Shown: positions 16,867 to 26,323, counted from the first letter of the stretch. The stretch is 38,582 bases of DNA from Hydrogenibacillus schlegelii (GCF_001653195.1 NZ_JXBB01000014.1:1-38582), one strand, 5' to 3'. The notes: generated by a model from the sequence alone, not told the origin. A program made the numbers and translations.

Positions 16867-18171
16867 CTATCGCCGAAGCGGAATCCATCGCCCGTACGTC
16901 CCCATCCGCCAGAGCCACTCCAGCGGACCGAAGCGATACCGCCGGAGCCAGAAGCGGCTCACCGCGACGTTGACGCCGTAAATCGCCCCCGCCGCCCAAA
17001 GCTCCTCCGCGAGCGTCGTCGCTCCGTACAACCGAAAAAGCCGCATCAAACCGACGGCAAGAACCGTCTGCAGGATGTAATTCGTAAACGCCATCCGGCC
17101 GACGGCGACGATCGGCGCCGTCCAGGCCGGAAGCGCCGGCGGCACCCACCGAAAGAAAACGAGCCCGTAGACAAAGCTCATCGCCCAGCCGGTCAGAAGC
17201 ACGAGCGCCCAGTCTTCGACCGTCGGTCCGACGGCCGAAACGCCGAGGCGTCGCCAGAGCAAAAGCAAAAAAAGCGGCAGCCACACGACGAGCGCCCACC
17301 GGAGCCCTCGGTTCAGAAGCGCCCGGTGCGCCGCCGGCCGTTCGGCCACCCCGAGCTTGCCGAAGGCGAGCCCGACGAGCATAAACGGCAAAACCTGAAC
17401 GAGCGCCAACCCTTCGGATCCGAGCACGAGCGGAAGCTCCGTCCTCCAGCGAAACCGAAGCCACGACCAAACGTCCCCCCGCCGATAGACGTCGATCGCC
17501 GCCGCCGCCGTCTCCGGGTCGGCGAGATCGAAAGCCGCCTCTTCGGCGAGGCGCGGATCGTCCCCGGCTTCGACCGACAGAAGCTGAAGGGCCGGCAGGC
17601 CGAACAAAAGCGCCCCGGCGACGAGTCCTCCGAGCGCCCAGCGCCAGAGCGCCCGAGGCGAAAGCCGTTCGAACAGAAGGAGCGCCAAACCGCCCAGCGC
17701 ATAGGTGTGCAGAATATCTCCGAACCAGAAAAAGGCCAGATGGACCGCGCCGAACCCCAGCAACCAGAAAAACCGTCGGAGCGCCAGCGCCTCGGCCGGC
17801 GCCCCTTTGTCCCGCGCCCGTTTCATGAAAAGATAAAATCCAAGGCCGAACAAAAACGAAAAGAGCGGATAAAATCGATTCTCCACGAACAGATCGAGCC
17901 CGATCCGAAGCGCCCGATCGAGCGGCGTCCGGACGTCGCCGGACGGCATGAAAAGCTCCGGCCCCCAAAACGACGGCATGTTCGCCAGGACGATGCCGAA
18001 GACGGCGATGCCCCGGAGAAGATCGAGCGAAGCGATCCGCGACCGTTCGTCGGTCGGCCCCGGTCCCTCCGCCGGGCCGGCGCCGTTCGGTTCGTCCCGC
18101 CCGCCACGTTCCGCACTTTCCGCCCTGCGCCTTGCCCGCCTTTCTCGTTCGATTGGAGTTTCTCGCCCGAT
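16867..18171 (-). CDS. DUF418-family membrane protein with no canonical start codon
   Basis: A polytopic membrane protein of the DUF418/YeiB-like family, which contains Bacillus YxaH and YrkO; function unknown. The family N-terminal motif is clearly coded upstream of the first ATG (17979): RIASLDLLRGIAVFGIVLANM. The frame stays open to a TGA just above 18171, and there is no ATG, GTG or TTG in that stretch. ATC 18171-18169 lies 6 bases after GAGGTGA and is the best placed start, giving 434 residues. A GTG with a close ribosome site at 18181 is in another frame. Either a rare AUC start is used or the sequence contains a frameshift. Confidence 0.75.
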   Translation of the reverse strand: MGRETPIERERRARRRAESAERGGRDEPNGAGPAEGPGPTDERSRIASLDLLRGIAVFGIVLANMPSFWGPELFMPSGDVRTPLDRALRIGLDLFVENRFYPLFSFLFGLGFYLFMKRARDKGAPAEALALRRFFWLLGFGAVHLAFFWFGDILHTYALGGLALLLFERLSPRALWRWALGGLVAGALLFGLPALQLLSVEAGDDPRLAEEAAFDLADPETAAAAIDVYRRGDVWSWLRFRWRTELPLVLGSEGLALVQVLPFMLVGLAFGKLGVAERPAAHRALLNRGLRWALVVWLPLFLLLLWRRLGVSAVGPTVEDWALVLLTGWAMSFVYGLVFFRWVPPALPAWTAPIVAVGRMAFTNYILQTVLAVGLMRLFRLYGATTLAEELWAAGAIYGVNVAVSRFWLRRYRFGPLEWLWRMGTYGRWIPLRR

Positions 18172-18208
18172 GGAAGTTCACCTCTCCTTTCCTTTTGCGA
18201 CCCGTCTG

Positions 18209-19567
18209 TTAGACGCTTGCTTCCCCGCGCATCGCCTGCCAGAACCGCCGCCAGCTCCACGGTTCATAGCTTAAGATCATCCGCCGGAATAGCCGGCCGG
18301 CAAACGCCAGCAGCGCGGCCGCCGAAAGCGCGAGGAGCCCGACGATCCCGGCGATCTCCCACCCGGCCACGCTCCCCAGCGCGATGCGCACGAACAGAAG
18401 AAGCGGCGTAAAGGGCGGCAGCCAGGAAAGGACGCGGACGAAAGACGCATCCGGCATCCGAAGCGCCCACATCGCGATGATGAAGGCCAGCACGAACAAA
18501 AGCGTTACCGGCGTCGTCGCCGTATTCGCCTCTTCCACCCGGGCGATCATCGACCCCACGGCGGCGAAAATGGCGGCGTAGAACAAATACCCCAGTACGA
18601 ACAGAAGAAGCGCATAGCCCAGAAGATCGAGCGGCATCTTGGACAGGTCAAACGAATCGCCGAAGAGCGTGACGGTTCCCCTCCGAGAGACGCCGTACAG
18701 AATGAGCCCCGCCGCCGCGTACTGCACGACGAACACGCCGAGCATCGCCAAAATTTTGGCCCACATGTACGCAAGCGGCGACACGCTCGGAAGCACCAGC
18801 TCGATGAACCGGCTCGACTTTTCCCGGATGAGCTCCATCACCAGCGAACCCGCTCCACCGACGATGAAAAGGTAAAGCAGGAGCACCATGACGTAAGTCA
18901 TTCCGATCGCCAGACCCATCTGCTCGCGGGCGTCTTCCTCACCGCCCTGAAGGGTCCGGTACGTAAACGGCGGCGGATCGACGAGGGCCGACACCATCTC
19001 CGGCCCGAGGCCAAGCCGCTCGGCCGCGAGGCGCCGCTGAAGCGCCTGAAAGACGTCCGTCACCCGTTCGTTCAGCGAGGCGTTCGTTCCCGTCTTCGTG
19101 AGCACCGTCCCGGTCATCCGCCCGCTCGGATAAAGGCGGACCTCGACGTACGCGTCGAGCGCCCCCGACGCGACGCCCGCCTCGCCGGCGGCCTTGGCAG
19201 GCTCAAGGGCCGCTTCCGGCCCCCGTCCACCGGCGGCATCCGGCGCCCGCCCCGCCTTGCCGCCTTCAGCCGCCGGCCCGAAGGTCGCCTGCAGGCGGAC
19301 GTGCATCCGCTCGAGCATCGCTTGCATCTCCGGGTCCCCGGCCAGAGACAGAACCGCCTGCACGTCCGCCGGCGTCCCGCCGATTCCGATGACCGTCTCT
19401 CCCTGGCGATCGACGAAATAGCGGACGATCGTCTCCAGATTCGTAAAGAATAGCACCGCCCCGACGATCATCCCCACCGACGCCCAGTACGCCGGGTTTT
19501 TCAGCTTCGACGAAAATGAAAACCGGAAAACCGCCCCGAACCCCCTCACCCACGCCGCCCCCTTCAT
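18209..19567 (-). CDS. ABC-2 type transporter permease (YhaP/NatB-like)
   Basis: The product is 452 residues. A first membrane segment follows the N-terminus, then a large extracytoplasmic loop of about 200 residues with an Ala/Gly-rich insert, then five to six membrane segments at the C-terminal half (KSSRFIELVLPSVSPLAYMWAKI is the conserved coupling region). This layout is that of NatB/YhaP-type exporter permeases. ATG 19567 is chosen because the upstream codons lie inside the ATPase gene. It follows the ATPase gene by 13 bases. Substrate unknown; Na+ or peptide export are family precedents. Confidence 0.9.
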   Translation of the reverse strand: MKGAAWVRGFGAVFRFSFSSKLKNPAYWASVGMIVGAVLFFTNLETIVRYFVDRQGETVIGIGGTPADVQAVLSLAGDPEMQAMLERMHVRLQATFGPAAEGGKAGRAPDAAGGRGPEAALEPAKAAGEAGVASGALDAYVEVRLYPSGRMTGTVLTKTGTNASLNERVTDVFQALQRRLAAERLGLGPEMVSALVDPPPFTYRTLQGGEEDAREQMGLAIGMTYVMVLLLYLFIVGGAGSLVMELIREKSSRFIELVLPSVSPLAYMWAKILAMLGVFVVQYAAAGLILYGVSRRGTVTLFGDSFDLSKMPLDLLGYALLLFVLGYLFYAAIFAAVGSMIARVEEANTATTPVTLLFVLAFIIAMWALRMPDASFVRVLSWLPPFTPLLLFVRIALGSVAGWEIAGIVGLLALSAAALLAFAGRLFRRMILSYEPWSWRRFWQAMRGEASV

Positions 19568-19580
19568 TCTTCGACCTGCA

Positions 19581-20525
19581 TCATGATTCTTCCTGCATCG
19601 CAGCCACGAACAGCTCGTGAAGCGTCGGCTCCAGCCGCGCAAACGTCCGCACCCGGCCCAGCGAAAGGGCCGTTCTCAGCACGACCTGCGCGACGTCGTC
19701 GTCCTCGACCTCTACGACGGTCTGCCGGCCTGCCGCGATCGATCGCACGCCGGGAACCCGAAGCGCCTCCGCCCGCCGCGCCCATTCGGCTCGAGCGGCG
19801 GGCGTCTCCTCGTCCGGCGCCTCCGCCTCGTCGAACCATTCCAGCACGTATTTGATCACCGGCACCGCCGCCCGGAGCGCCGCCACCGTCCCCCGGCGGA
19901 CGATGCGGCCCCTTCGGAGGAGGATGAGCTCATCGACGAGCGCTTCCACCTGGTCCATCCGGTGGCTGGAAAGCAGGATCGTCTTTCCCTGGGCTTTCAG
20001 GTTCTGCATCTCCTCCCGGATGAGATCTACATTGACCGGGTCGAAACCGCTGAACGGCTCATCGAAGATGACGAGCGCCGGATCGTGAAGCACCGCCGCG
20101 ATGAACTGCACCTTCTGCTGGTTCCCTTTGGAGAGCGTCTTCACCTTCCGCCGCCGCGCCGCCCCGAGACCGAAGCGCTCCAGCCACGCCGCCGCCCGCC
20201 GGCGGGCCTCCCGCGGGGAAAGCCCTTTGAGCGTCCCGAGGTAAACGAGCACCTCCTCGACCTTCGCCTGCTCGTCGAGGCCTCGCTCCTCCGGAAGATA
20301 CCCGATCTCCCGGCGCGTCTTCTCGTCGAGCGGACGCCCCTGCCAGCGGATCTTCCCGGCATCCGGCGCGACGAGGCCGAGGATCATCCGGAGCGTCGTC
20401 GTCTTGCCCGCCCCGTTGGCCCCGAGGAGCCCGAAGATCCGCCCCGGACGCGCCTCAAAGTCGATCCCGTCGACCGCCCGCACCGCGCCGAACGACTTTT
20501 TCAGCCCCTGAACGGCAAGCGCCAT
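19581..20525 (-). CDS. ABC transporter ATP-binding protein (YhaQ/NatA-like)
   Basis: The product is 314 residues. Walker A is GANGAGKTT, the signature is TLSKGNQQKVQF, Walker B is ALVIFDEPFSGFD and the switch histidine is in LLSSHRMDQ. The variant signature LSKGNQQK and the long C-terminal domain are typical of the NatA/YhaQ group, which pair with ABC-2 permeases like the next gene. ATG 20525 has AAGGAGGAG upstream. It follows the GntR regulator by 57 bases and is very probably controlled by it. Confidence 0.94.
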   Translation of the reverse strand: MALAVQGLKKSFGAVRAVDGIDFEARPGRIFGLLGANGAGKTTTLRMILGLVAPDAGKIRWQGRPLDEKTRREIGYLPEERGLDEQAKVEEVLVYLGTLKGLSPREARRRAAAWLERFGLGAARRRKVKTLSKGNQQKVQFIAAVLHDPALVIFDEPFSGFDPVNVDLIREEMQNLKAQGKTILLSSHRMDQVEALVDELILLRRGRIVRRGTVAALRAAVPVIKYVLEWFDEAEAPDEETPAARAEWARRAEALRVPGVRSIAAGRQTVVEVEDDDVAQVVLRTALSLGRVRTFARLEPTLHELFVAAMQEES

Positions 20526-20582
20526 CGCCGTCTCTCCTCCTTAAAGTTCAGTCTGTTTGCAGATTAGACCCTCTAAAAATGT

Positions 20583-21041
20583 TTAACCAGCGGAGCCGCC
20601 GGTCGGATCTCCGCTCTCCGGACGGTTCTCCGGCCGCTCGCCTTGCCCGCCCAAAACGTCGGGCGCCTTCAACACCGCTTCGAACAACCGAACGATCTCC
20701 GCATCCGTTAGGCCGAGGCGCCGGCTCCGTTCGATCGCCTCCCGAAGCGCCTCCCGGGCAAGCGCCAGCCGGTCCGCCCGCCGCGCCGCCTCGTCATAGC
20801 CGGCGACAAACGTCCCCCTTCCCTGCTCCGACCGGATCCAGCCCTCGACCTCCAGCTCCTGGTACACCCGCCGCGTCGTGATCACGCTCACGCGAAGGGC
20901 CTCGGCGAGGCCCCGGATCGACGGAAGCGGCGTCCCCGGCGGCAATAACCCGCTCAGAATGCGCTCCTTCAGCTGCCGTTTGATCTGCTGGTAGATCGGC
21001 GCCGGATCCTCCGGATCGATGCGGATCATCAGCGGGTCCAT
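20583..21041 (-). CDS. GntR-family repressor, YtrA subfamily
   Basis: The product is 152 residues: a winged helix-turn-helix (PIYQQIKRQLKERILSG ... LPSIRGLAEALRVS ... GRGTFVAG) and a short helical C-terminal dimer domain of about 50 residues. This short form is the YtrA subfamily, which usually controls an ABC transporter encoded just downstream, as here. The start is ATG 21041 with AGGA at a rather long distance; ATG 21029 is possible. An inverted repeat overlaps its -10 element, which suggests self-repression. Confidence 0.92.
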   Translation of the reverse strand: MDPLMIRIDPEDPAPIYQQIKRQLKERILSGLLPPGTPLPSIRGLAEALRVSVITTRRVYQELEVEGWIRSEQGRGTFVAGYDEAARRADRLALAREALREAIERSRRLGLTDAEIVRLFEAVLKAPDVLGGQGERPENRPESGDPTGGSAG

Positions 21042-21073
21042 CGCGCTTCATCCTGTTCACGCTCTGATTCTGT

Positions 21074-21118
21074 GTATATCTATATTCACAATATACCCGT
21101 CTGATCCCCACCTGTCAA
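21074..21118 (-). promoter_or_regulatory. Promoter and likely operator of the GntR-ABC-DUF418 operon
   Basis: TTGACA (21113-21118) and TATATT (21090-21095) are 17 bases apart on the minus strand. An inverted repeat GTATAT (21074-21079) / ATATAC (21091-21096) spans the -10 and start site, the usual position of YtrA-type operators. Confidence 0.75.
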
Positions 21119-21205
21119 GCCACCAAAAGCCCGGCCGCATCAACGTTCGGTCAACGGCGATCCCCCCATCCCCGACGCGCGTCGCATCGTGGCCACAAAA
21201 TCGGG

Positions 21206-21211
21206 TATAAT
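21206..21211 (+). promoter_or_regulatory. Putative -10 element of nhaA
   Basis: TATAAT lies 20 bases upstream of the nhaA start codon, next to the ribosome site GGAGGTGA. No good -35 is seen. The 5' untranslated region would be very short. Confidence 0.45.
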
Positions 21212-21230
21212 GGACGTGGAGGTGATTTTT

Positions 21231-22439
21231 ATGGTATATATATACCGTATTCGATCTTTTCATTTGAAACTGCGGGCGAATGCCGTTCCCCTGATGGCCG
21301 GCCTCGTCCTCGCCCTGATCTGGGTCCATATCGACCCTTCCTCCTATTCGACGTGGATGCGGGAGCCGTCGATTACCGTTCCTTTTCTCGGCCCCACCAG
21401 CTTCGCCTGGCTGGTGAACGACGTCTTCATGGCCTTCTTCTTCGGCCTGGTGACGGCGCACATCGTCACCACCCTGGCAAGCTACGGGGGCGTGCGGGAC
21501 ATCATCGTTCACGCTTTTAACCCGTTTCTGGCCATGGCCTTCGGCGTCATCGTTCCTGCGCTTTTGTTCATCCTTACGACGCTCCTTCTCGGTCATCCCG
21601 ACTGGATTCGCGGCTTTGGGATCGTCACCGCCACGGACATCGCCATCGCCTGGCTCGCCGCCCGCCTCGCGCTCGGACCGCATCATCCGGCGATCAGTTT
21701 TCTTCTGCTGGTCGCGATCGGCGACGACATCGTGAGCATGCTCATCATCGCGCTCTTCTACTCCAATCCCGATCATCCGCTGCACCTGCCGGCACTCGCC
21801 TTCGTCCTTTTCGCCGTTGGCCTCGCCTGGCTCTTTCGCCGCGTCCTTCCGAATCAGTGGGCCCTCTCCGTCTTTTTGGCCGGCGGCTTGAGCTGGTACG
21901 GACTGTATCGCGCCGGGCTTCACCCCTCGCTTGCCCTCGTGCCGATCGTCCCGTTTTTGCCGACGGCTCCTCAGCCCGCCGGGGCGTCCGATGCTCAGGC
22001 GGCCGATCACGAAAAAAAATCGGCGCCGCTTCACCGTTTTGAATCCACCGTATCCGGCCCGGTCGACGACGGTCTCTTTCTCTTCGCCCTGGCCAACGCC
22101 GGCGTTCCGTTCTCTACCTTTGGGCCCTTGTCTGTCGTCATCGCCCTTTCCCTTTTCGTGGGCAAAACGGCCGGTATCTACATGGCCGGACGATTGACCG
22201 AGTCGATCGGGTGGCTCCGCGCCGTCGACTTCGATCGTTTCAGCCTGCTTGTCATCGCCTTAAGCTCCGCCAGCGGACTGACCGTCTCCCTGTTCATGGC
22301 CGAAGCAGCCTTCCCCGACGACCGGGCGCTTCAGGCCGAGGCCAAAGTCGGAGCGCTTTTTAGCCTCTTGTTCGCCGCTTCGGCGGCCGTCATCGGCCGC
22401 ATCGGCAGGAAGGCCAAGCGGTCCCCCGCGAAACGCTGA
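21231..22439 (+). CDS. nhaA: Na+/H+ antiporter NhaA
   Basis: The product is 402 residues with about 12 membrane segments. It exports Na+ in exchange for H+ and helps with pH and salt control. Residues matching the E. coli ion site are visible: TATDIAIAW (Asp136, like D133), AIGDDIVSM (Asp165-Asp166, like D163-D164) and FVGKTAG (like K300). ATG 21231 has GGAGGTGA 5 bases upstream; the ATG at 21189 lies in the promoter region. A perfect palindrome GGTATATATATACC (21233-21246) covers the first codons. The gene has a lower GC start than its neighbours. Confidence 0.93.
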   Translation: MVYIYRIRSFHLKLRANAVPLMAGLVLALIWVHIDPSSYSTWMREPSITVPFLGPTSFAWLVNDVFMAFFFGLVTAHIVTTLASYGGVRDIIVHAFNPFLAMAFGVIVPALLFILTTLLLGHPDWIRGFGIVTATDIAIAWLAARLALGPHHPAISFLLLVAIGDDIVSMLIIALFYSNPDHPLHLPALAFVLFAVGLAWLFRRVLPNQWALSVFLAGGLSWYGLYRAGLHPSLALVPIVPFLPTAPQPAGASDAQAADHEKKSAPLHRFESTVSGPVDDGLFLFALANAGVPFSTFGPLSVVIALSLFVGKTAGIYMAGRLTESIGWLRAVDFDRFSLLVIALSSASGLTVSLFMAEAAFPDDRALQAEAKVGALFSLLFAASAAVIGRIGRKAKRSPAKR

Positions 22440-22477
22440 TCCTCCCTTCCCCGATCGGGCGGAAGCGGCCGCTCATA

Positions 22478-23674
22478 TCACGGATCCCGCCCTGTCTCCA
22501 CATCCACCCGCCAGAAGCGCTCTTCCCGAAAACGGGCCAAGAAGGCCGCCTCTGCCGCCTGATCTCCGGCGGCCAAAAGCGCCTCGTACTCCCGGAACAG
22601 GGCGCCCGTCTGCGACGCGTGCGCCCGAAGGGCCGCCAGCTTCTTCGGCCAGAACGCCCCGGCCTCGACGACGTAATCCGGCGGTCCGAGCCGCTCCCAT
22701 CCCGGGGCAAACGCCGCGCCGTAGACCGCCGGCCGGCGGTCCCGCGGCAGGCGGGCCACCGCCGCCACGACCGCCTCTCCGGTGGCGTCGTGGTCCGGAT
22801 GCACGGCATACCCGGGATAGTAAGTCACAATCGTCTGCGGGCGATACGTTTCGATCGTCTCCAGAAGGCGCCGGACGAGGGCCTCCCGATCGACGAACTC
22901 CACCGTCTTGTCGTGCAGATGCATCAGGACGATCCGCTCGACGCCGAGGGCCCGGAGGGCCGCCGCAAGCTCCTGTCGACGCACGTCCGAAAGCGTCAGA
23001 CGGGTGGCAAACGGCGGGTCGCCCAGGCTCCGGCCGAGCTCGCCCAGCGTGAGCGTCACCGCCACCACGCGGGCGCCGGACGCCGCCCACCGGGCCAGGG
23101 TCGCCCCGGCGGCAAACGTCTCATCATCCGGATGCGGAAAAATCGACAGGACCGTGGCGCCCGGCGGACCGAGCGGGGGCGATCCCGAGCCGGCGTCCGG
23201 CACCGACGCCGTTCCGCCGAACGGCGCCGGATGTTCCGACGCCTCGGCGGCCGCCGCGAGATCCAGCACCTCCGTCCCCACGAGGGCCCGCCCGGCCAGC
23301 GCCCGCGGCGCCGTCGAAAGGATGAAGGCGGCGGCGAGCTTTCCGTCCGCAAGCAGGGCATAAAACGCCAGAGCGTCCTCCGGCCGACCGTTCGGCCCTC
23401 CGCCGGCCTCCTCCCAGTGCGTCAGCCCTTCGACGAGGGCATAGCCGTCGACCGTCACCAGCCCGAGCCGGTACGGGCCGGGGCCGAAAAGAGACGCCCG
23501 CTCGATGACGACGCGGGCGTTCTGCACCAGCCCGCCGACCGGATGCGCCTCCCCCCGGTGGTGCCGGGCATAGGCCCCCTGCGTCGTCTCCAGGTGCACG
23601 TACGCCGTCCGGCCTTCCCACCGGCGGAGCGCCGCCCGGGCCCGCTCCAGCGCCGCCCCTTCCAGCCGCTCCAT
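22478..23674 (-). CDS. bshB2: YojF-BshB2 fusion, bacillithiol-synthesis deacetylase
   Basis: The product is 398 residues made of two proteins that are separate in Bacillus. Residues 1 to about 135 match YojF (DUF1806): VHLETTQGAYARHHRGE, GPYRLGLVT, EGLTHWE. A loose Pro/Gly-rich linker (about 145-175) leads into a PIG-L deacetylase with the zinc motif PHPDDE (about residue 180), NPPFATR-like DPPFATR, YYPGYAVHPDHDAT and HASQTGAL, as in BshB2 (YojG). BshB2 removes the acetyl group from GlcNAc-malate during bacillithiol synthesis; YojF has no known activity. ATG 23674 follows AAGGGGG. It lies about 225 bases behind thrS. Confidence 0.9.
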   Translation of the reverse strand: MERLEGAALERARAALRRWEGRTAYVHLETTQGAYARHHRGEAHPVGGLVQNARVVIERASLFGPGPYRLGLVTVDGYALVEGLTHWEEAGGGPNGRPEDALAFYALLADGKLAAAFILSTAPRALAGRALVGTEVLDLAAAAEASEHPAPFGGTASVPDAGSGSPPLGPPGATVLSIFPHPDDETFAAGATLARWAASGARVVAVTLTLGELGRSLGDPPFATRLTLSDVRRQELAAALRALGVERIVLMHLHDKTVEFVDREALVRRLLETIETYRPQTIVTYYPGYAVHPDHDATGEAVVAAVARLPRDRRPAVYGAAFAPGWERLGPPDYVVEAGAFWPKKLAALRAHASQTGALFREYEALLAAGDQAAEAAFLARFREERFWRVDVETGRDP

Positions 23675-23899
23675 CGCGCCATTCCCCCTTTTCGCCCGTC
23701 GATTTCGGCGGCCGGCCTCGGCCGCCCGCATCACTCGTGACGTCCGTGTCTTCGACTCCTGAGTCTCTCGCGACGTCTGCGACCCGCGCGACGCCTGAGT
23801 CGTTTCGACTTCCGGCAGCCTCGTTTCACCCGGGCGACGATGACGCCGATCCGCCCTGCTTGCGACGGGGGGCTTAAGCACCGCCGCGAGCCCCGTCCT
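23675..23899. other. Intergenic stretch between thrS and the bshB2 fusion
   Basis: There is no gene I can support. The bshB2 frame stays open upstream to 23881, but it encodes a low-complexity Arg/Ser/Thr-rich string without a ribosome site at its start. The centre contains short, imperfect GACTC/GAGTC repeats. No clear terminator or promoter is visible. Confidence 0.5.
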
Positions 23900-25825
23900 T
23901 CACCGGCGATGGGCCACGTCGTCCTTCACGAGGGCGATGAACGCTTCGATCGACATCGTCTCCGCCGCCTTTTCGCCCCGGCGCCGGACGGCGACCGTCC
24001 CGCTTTCCGCCTCCCGCTCCCCGACGACCAGCGTGTACGGGATCTTTTTCACCTGGGCGTCGCGAATGCGGTAGTTCAGGCTCTCCGCCCGGGCGTCGAA
24101 GCGAACGCGCACGCCGGCCGCCTGAAGCGCCCGGACGACGGCCTCCGCCGCCTCCCGGAAGCGGTCGGACACCGGCAGGACGACCGCCTGCTCCGGCGAT
24201 AGCCACACCGGGAGCGCCCCTTTCGATTTTTCCAGGAGATAGGCGACAAAACGCTCCATCGTCCCGACGACGCCCCGGTGGATGACGACCGGCCGGTGGG
24301 AGGCGCCGTCTTCGCCGACGTACGTGAGGTCAAACCGCTCCGGCAGCACGAAATCGAGCTGCACCGTCGACAGCGTCTCGTCTTTGCCGAGGGCCGTCTT
24401 CACCTGCACGTCGAGCTTCGGCCCGTAGAAGGCCGCCTCGCCCTTCGCCTCGACGAAGTCGAGCCCGAGGTCGGTGAGTGCCCGCCGGAGCATCCCCTCC
24501 GCCATCTCCCACATCGCGTCGTTCTGAACGTATTTTTCCGTATCCGCCGGATCCCGGAGCGACAGGCGGAACCAGTAGTCGTCGATGCCGAAATCCCGAT
24601 ACACCCGCAGGATGAGCTCCACCACTTCGGAAAACGCGCTTTCGATCTGCTCCGGCGTGACGAAAATGTGGGCGTCGTTCAGCGTCATCCCCCGCACCCG
24701 GTGGAGCCCCGTCAGCGCCCCGGACGCCTCGTAGCGGAACATCGTCCCGAGCTCGGCGATCTTAAGCGGCAGATCCCGGTAGCTCCGGGGCTCGCTCTTG
24801 TAGATCATCATGTGATGCGGGCAGTTCATCGGCCGGAGGACGAGCCGCTCGTGGTCGAGTTCCATCGGCGGGTACATGTTGTCCTTGTAGTGGGCGTAGT
24901 GGCCCGAGATCTCATAGAGCTCGACGTTCGCCAGCACCGGGGTGTACACGTGCTGGTAGCCGAGCGACTCCTCCAGATCGACGATGTAGCGCTCGATGAT
25001 CCGCCGCACCTTGGCGCCGTTCGGAAGCCAGAGCGGGAGACCCTGGCCGACTTCCCGCGAAAAGGTGAAAAACTTAAGCTCCTTCCCGATCCGCCGATGA
25101 TCCCGCTGCCGGGCTTCTTCCAGGCGCGCCAGATACGCCTCGAGATCTTTTTCCGACGCCCAGGCGGTGCCGTAAATCCGCGTCAACATCGGGCGGCGGT
25201 GATCCCCCCGCCAGTACGCCCCGGCGACGGAGAGGAGCTTCACCGCCTTCACCTTGCCCGTCGACGGCACATGCGGCCCCCGGCAGAGGTCGACGAACTC
25301 CCCCTGCCGGTAGAAGGTGATCGGCTCGCCCTCCGGGATGGCGGCGATGAGCTCCAGCTTGTACGGGTCGCCGACCGCCTCATAGTGGCGGATCGCCGCC
25401 TCCCGCGTCACTTCCTGCCGGATGAGGGGATGATCCTCAGCGATGATCTTCTTCATCTCCGCCTCGATCCGCGGCAGATCGTCGGCGGTGATCGGCTGCG
25501 GCGGGTCGACGTCGTAATAAAACCCGTCCTCGATCACCGGTCCGACGCCGAGCTTCGTCCCCGGATAGAGCCGGAGGATCGCCTGGGCGAGGATGTGGGC
25601 CGCCGTATGCCGCATCGCCAAAAGGCCGCCCTCGTCTTCGGCCGTGAGGATGCGGACCGCATCCCCCTCCGCGACCGGATGCGAAAGATCGACGACGCGA
25701 CCGTTGATCTCCGCCGCCAGCGCCCGTTTGGCGAGCGACGGGCCGATCGCCCGGGCGACGTCCGCCGCCGTCCGGGCGTCCGGAAAGGCCCGCTTCGCTC
25801 CGTCGGGAAGGACCACCGTCGGCAT
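23900..25825 (-). CDS. thrS: Threonine-tRNA ligase
   Basis: The product is 641 residues. Order: TGS domain (1-61), the editing domain with [10 protein letters not shown] (HxxxH) and [10 protein letters not shown], the class II catalytic core with [21 protein letters not shown] (zinc-binding cysteine), [18 protein letters not shown] and [11 protein letters not shown], and the C-terminal anticodon-binding domain. All parts are present and length is normal. The ATG at 25825 lies behind a T-box leader specific for threonine, which should raise expression when tRNA-Thr is uncharged. Confidence 0.98.
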   Translation of the reverse strand: MPTVVLPDGAKRAFPDARTAADVARAIGPSLAKRALAAEINGRVVDLSHPVAEGDAVRILTAEDEGGLLAMRHTAAHILAQAILRLYPGTKLGVGPVIEDGFYYDVDPPQPITADDLPRIEAEMKKIIAEDHPLIRQEVTREAAIRHYEAVGDPYKLELIAAIPEGEPITFYRQGEFVDLCRGPHVPSTGKVKAVKLLSVAGAYWRGDHRRPMLTRIYGTAWASEKDLEAYLARLEEARQRDHRRIGKELKFFTFSREVGQGLPLWLPNGAKVRRIIERYIVDLEESLGYQHVYTPVLANVELYEISGHYAHYKDNMYPPMELDHERLVLRPMNCPHHMMIYKSEPRSYRDLPLKIAELGTMFRYEASGALTGLHRVRGMTLNDAHIFVTPEQIESAFSEVVELILRVYRDFGIDDYWFRLSLRDPADTEKYVQNDAMWEMAEGMLRRALTDLGLDFVEAKGEAAFYGPKLDVQVKTALGKDETLSTVQLDFVLPERFDLTYVGEDGASHRPVVIHRGVVGTMERFVAYLLEKSKGALPVWLSPEQAVVLPVSDRFREAAEAVVRALQAAGVRVRFDARAESLNYRIRDAQVKKIPYTLVVGEREAESGTVAVRRRGEKAAETMSIEAFIALVKDDVAHRR

Positions 25826-25892
25826 GGGCTTTCATCCTTTCTTTCGATTTGTGGCATGACGTTTTTCGGCAGCAAAAAGCGCAAGCGCCGAC

Positions 25893-25918
25893 AAAAAAAC
25901 CCGCCCCAAAGGGGCGGG
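25893..25918 (-). terminator. T-box attenuator of thrS
   Basis: Stem CCCGCCCC (25900-25907) / GGGGCGGG (25911-25918) with a 3-base loop, followed on the minus strand by seven T, directly after the T-box sequence. Confidence 0.9.
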
Positions 25919-26288
25919 GGTCTCCCGCGGTACCACCCTTTTTGGCCGGCCCGAACCGGCAGCCCTGTTCCCTCGCCGGACCGATGCCCTCACCGGGCAT
26001 CCCGAATCCAAAGGAAACGGGCCCTTTCCGCCGGCCCTCCGACCGACCCGCTCTTCGCGTTATCGCCGCCGACGGATCCGGCTACTCGCGATTCGGGCAG
26101 GACCGCCGTCCGACCGAGACCTCGCCCGGTCGTAACGCCCCATCCTTTTGCCGGATCGGCTCCGGGGAGGTACGCACCCGCGGCGGCAGCGGCGGCTTCC
26201 AGCCTCAGGCCTCCGCTCTCTGGATGCCCCGAACCGGGCGCGCATGGCCCCATCTTCGCCCGCTTTGCGCTTGTCCGTGGAAAGGCTT
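25893..26288 (-). promoter_or_regulatory. T-box leader of thrS, tRNA-Thr specific
   Basis: The T-box core GGTGGTACCGCGG is at 25925-25937 on the minus strand. Stem I shows the conserved AGAGAG, then the specifier ACC at 26169-26171 followed by TCCCCGGAGC. The 10-base spacing from specifier to the end of GGAGC is the same as in the Phe leader. ACC is a Thr codon. Confidence 0.94.
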
Positions 26289-26294
26289 AGCGTT

Positions 26295-26323
26295 ATTATA
26301 GCTGTTCCGCAACTCACAAACAA
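26295..26323 (-). promoter_or_regulatory. Promoter of the thrS T-box transcript
   Basis: TTGTTT (26318-26323) and TATAAT (26295-26300) are separated by 17 bases on the minus strand; the start site would be near 26288. Confidence 0.75.

Noticed and set aside
16700-18181. A 493-codon minus frame starting at GTG 18181 with a ribosome site
   Set aside because: After the start its sequence is Arg/Gly-rich without membrane segments. The DUF418 frame is the coding one. It matters only as a hint of a possible frameshift.
16744-18411. A 555-codon plus-strand frame opposite the DUF418 gene
   Set aside because: It shows no family signature; the opposite strand has clear membrane segments and the DUF418 motif.
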